This document shows, piece after piece, positions 63,180-64,000 of a stretch of 64,000 bases of DNA. The DNA lies in NCBI RefSeq assembly GCF_019904135.1, contig NZ_JAIOGQ010000005.1:62001-126000 (forward strand), in the 5' to 3' direction. The notes below the pieces were generated by a model. It was given only the letters and a program-made list of their open reading frames with translations. It did not search any database and was not told the DNA's origin. Both the position numbers and the translations under genes were made by a program. The DNA comes from Paenibacillus caui. Lineage in GTDB: Bacteria; Bacillota; Bacilli; Paenibacillales; Paenibacillaceae. Every line of letters starts with the position of its first letter. Within the stretch, counting starts at the first letter, position 1.

Positions 63180-64000
63180 ATGAGTATGGAGTTTATTGAG
63201 GCCTTGAATGAATTGGAAAGGGAAAAAGGAATCAGCAAGGATATTCTGTTTGAGGCCATTGAAGCCGCGCTGATTTCGAGCTACAAGCGGAATTTTAATA
63301 CCGCGCAGAATGTGCGTGTAGATATGAACCGCAATACGGGGGGCATTAAAGTATTTGCCCGCAAGCTGGTTGTTGAAGAGGTGCTGGATCCGCGCACGGA
63401 GATTTCCTTGCCGGCTGCACGCGAAATCAACCCGGGCTTCCAGATCGATGATGTTGCGGAGATCGAAGTGACTCCGCGCGATTTTGGACGCATTGCCGCC
63501 CAAACGGCCAAGCAGGTTGTCACGCAGCGTATTCGCGAGGCGGAACGTGGACTGATCTATAACGCTTTTGTTGATAAGGAAGAAGATATTGTAACCGGCA
63601 TTGTACAGCGCCAGGACTTGCGCAACATTTATGTCGACCTCGGTAAAGTAGAGGCTCATCTGCCACTGAACGAGCTAATGCCTAATGAGAAGTTCAAGCA
63701 TAATGACCGGATCAAGGCTTTTATCACGAAAGTGGAGAATACGACCAAAGGGCCGCAGATTTTGCTGTCCAGAAGCCATCCGGGCCTGCTGAAACGGTTG
63801 TTTGAGCTTGAGGTTCCGGAAATCTATGACGGCGTGGTAGAGATTCGTTCCGTAGCCCGCGAAGCGGGATTCCGTTCCAAGATTGCGGTGTACTCCCGCA
63901 ACCCTGAAGTGGATCCGGTAGGCTCCTGCGTGGGTCCAAAGGGACAGCGCGTGCAGACGATCGTTAACGAGCTTCGCGGCGAGAAAATTGATATCGTGCG
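63180..64000 (+). CDS. nusA: transcription factor NusA, cut by the right edge
   Basis: NusA binds RNA polymerase and affects pausing, termination and antitermination. The first 273 codons are seen, with no stop before the edge; Bacillus NusA has about 370 residues. The N-terminal polymerase-binding domain opens MSMEFIEALNELEREKGISK. The S1 domain includes GIVQRQDLRNIYVDLGKVEA. The first KH domain starts with VDPVGSCVGPKGQRVQTIVN. The ATG at 63180 follows GGGGGAG; another ATG two codons later is possible. Confidence 0.97.
   Translation, partial: MSMEFIEALNELEREKGISKDILFEAIEAALISSYKRNFNTAQNVRVDMNRNTGGIKVFARKLVVEEVLDPRTEISLPAAREINPGFQIDDVAEIEVTPRDFGRIAAQTAKQVVTQRIREAERGLIYNAFVDKEEDIVTGIVQRQDLRNIYVDLGKVEAHLPLNELMPNEKFKHNDRIKAFITKVENTTKGPQILLSRSHPGLLKRLFELEVPEIYDGVVEIRSVAREAGFRSKIAVYSRNPEVDPVGSCVGPKGQRVQTIVNELRGEKIDIV

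Overview
The window is a stretch of chromosome from an endospore-forming, flagellated low-GC Gram-positive bacterium, most probably Paenibacillus or a close relative. I infer this from sporulation-germination genes, a Bacillus-type 31-gene fla/che operon (FliY, CheC, CheD, SwrB-like and SwrD), PolC, HslV/HslU, purine-rich Shine-Dalgarno sites, many TTG/GTG starts and a moderate GC content. No rRNA, tRNA, CRISPR array, transposase or prophage gene was seen.

Layout. (1) 1-2655, minus strand: a germinant-receptor operon, GerA-type then GerC-type, the latter cut by the left edge. (2) 2861-3883: a membrane-anchored polysaccharide deacetylase. (3) 3976-9312: rnhB, a FliK-like/FlhB-C-like pair (ylqG, ylqH), a UPF0102 protein and the ComM/YifB ATPase. 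(4) 9539-18498: sucC, sucD, dprA, topA, trmFO, hslV, hslU. (5) 18499-18893: the only gene-free stretch over 300 bases, holding a strong terminator and the control region of the fla/che operon. (6) 18894-50389: fla/che operon, flgB to sigD, then fapA-like, a small unknown gene, a swrB-like gene and an MltG-like gene. (7) 50567-57931: rpsB, tsf, pyrH, frr, uppS, cdsA, dxr, rseP. (8) 58138-64000: polC, rimP and the start of nusA.

Gene order follows the Bacillus subtilis rnhB-to-nusA region closely, with instructive differences. xerC/codV (between trmFO and hslV), codY (between hslU and flgB) and proS (between rseP and polC) are absent from their usual places. rnhB is preceded by the ger/deacetylase block rather than the ribosome-biogenesis genes known from B. 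subtilis.

The fla/che genes build the rod (FlgB, FlgC, FliE), MS ring and rotor (FliF, FliG, FliM, FliY), export gate and ATPase (FliO, FliP, FliQ, FliR, FlhB, FlhA, FliH, FliI, FliJ), hook (FlgD, FlgE, FliK), stator-related factors (MotE-like, FliL, SwrD), placement factors (FlhF, FlhG), chemotaxis proteins (CheY, CheB, CheA, CheW, CheC, CheD) and the late sigma factor SigD. They are closely packed or overlapping, which implies one long transcript with translational coupling.

The most striking non-coding signal is just upstream of flgB. A sequence matching the sigma-H promoter consensus in both hexamer regions with an 11-base spacer lies among Spo0A-box-like sequences and one CodY-box-like palindrome. 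This suggests that the transition-state network may control motility directly. The second is a promoter plus terminator-like hairpin before rimP-nusA, which looks like a NusA autoregulatory attenuator. I did not find a wholly new multi-gene system; the best candidates for undescribed function are the orphan FliK-like/FlhB-C-like pair and the four poorly characterised genes around sigD.
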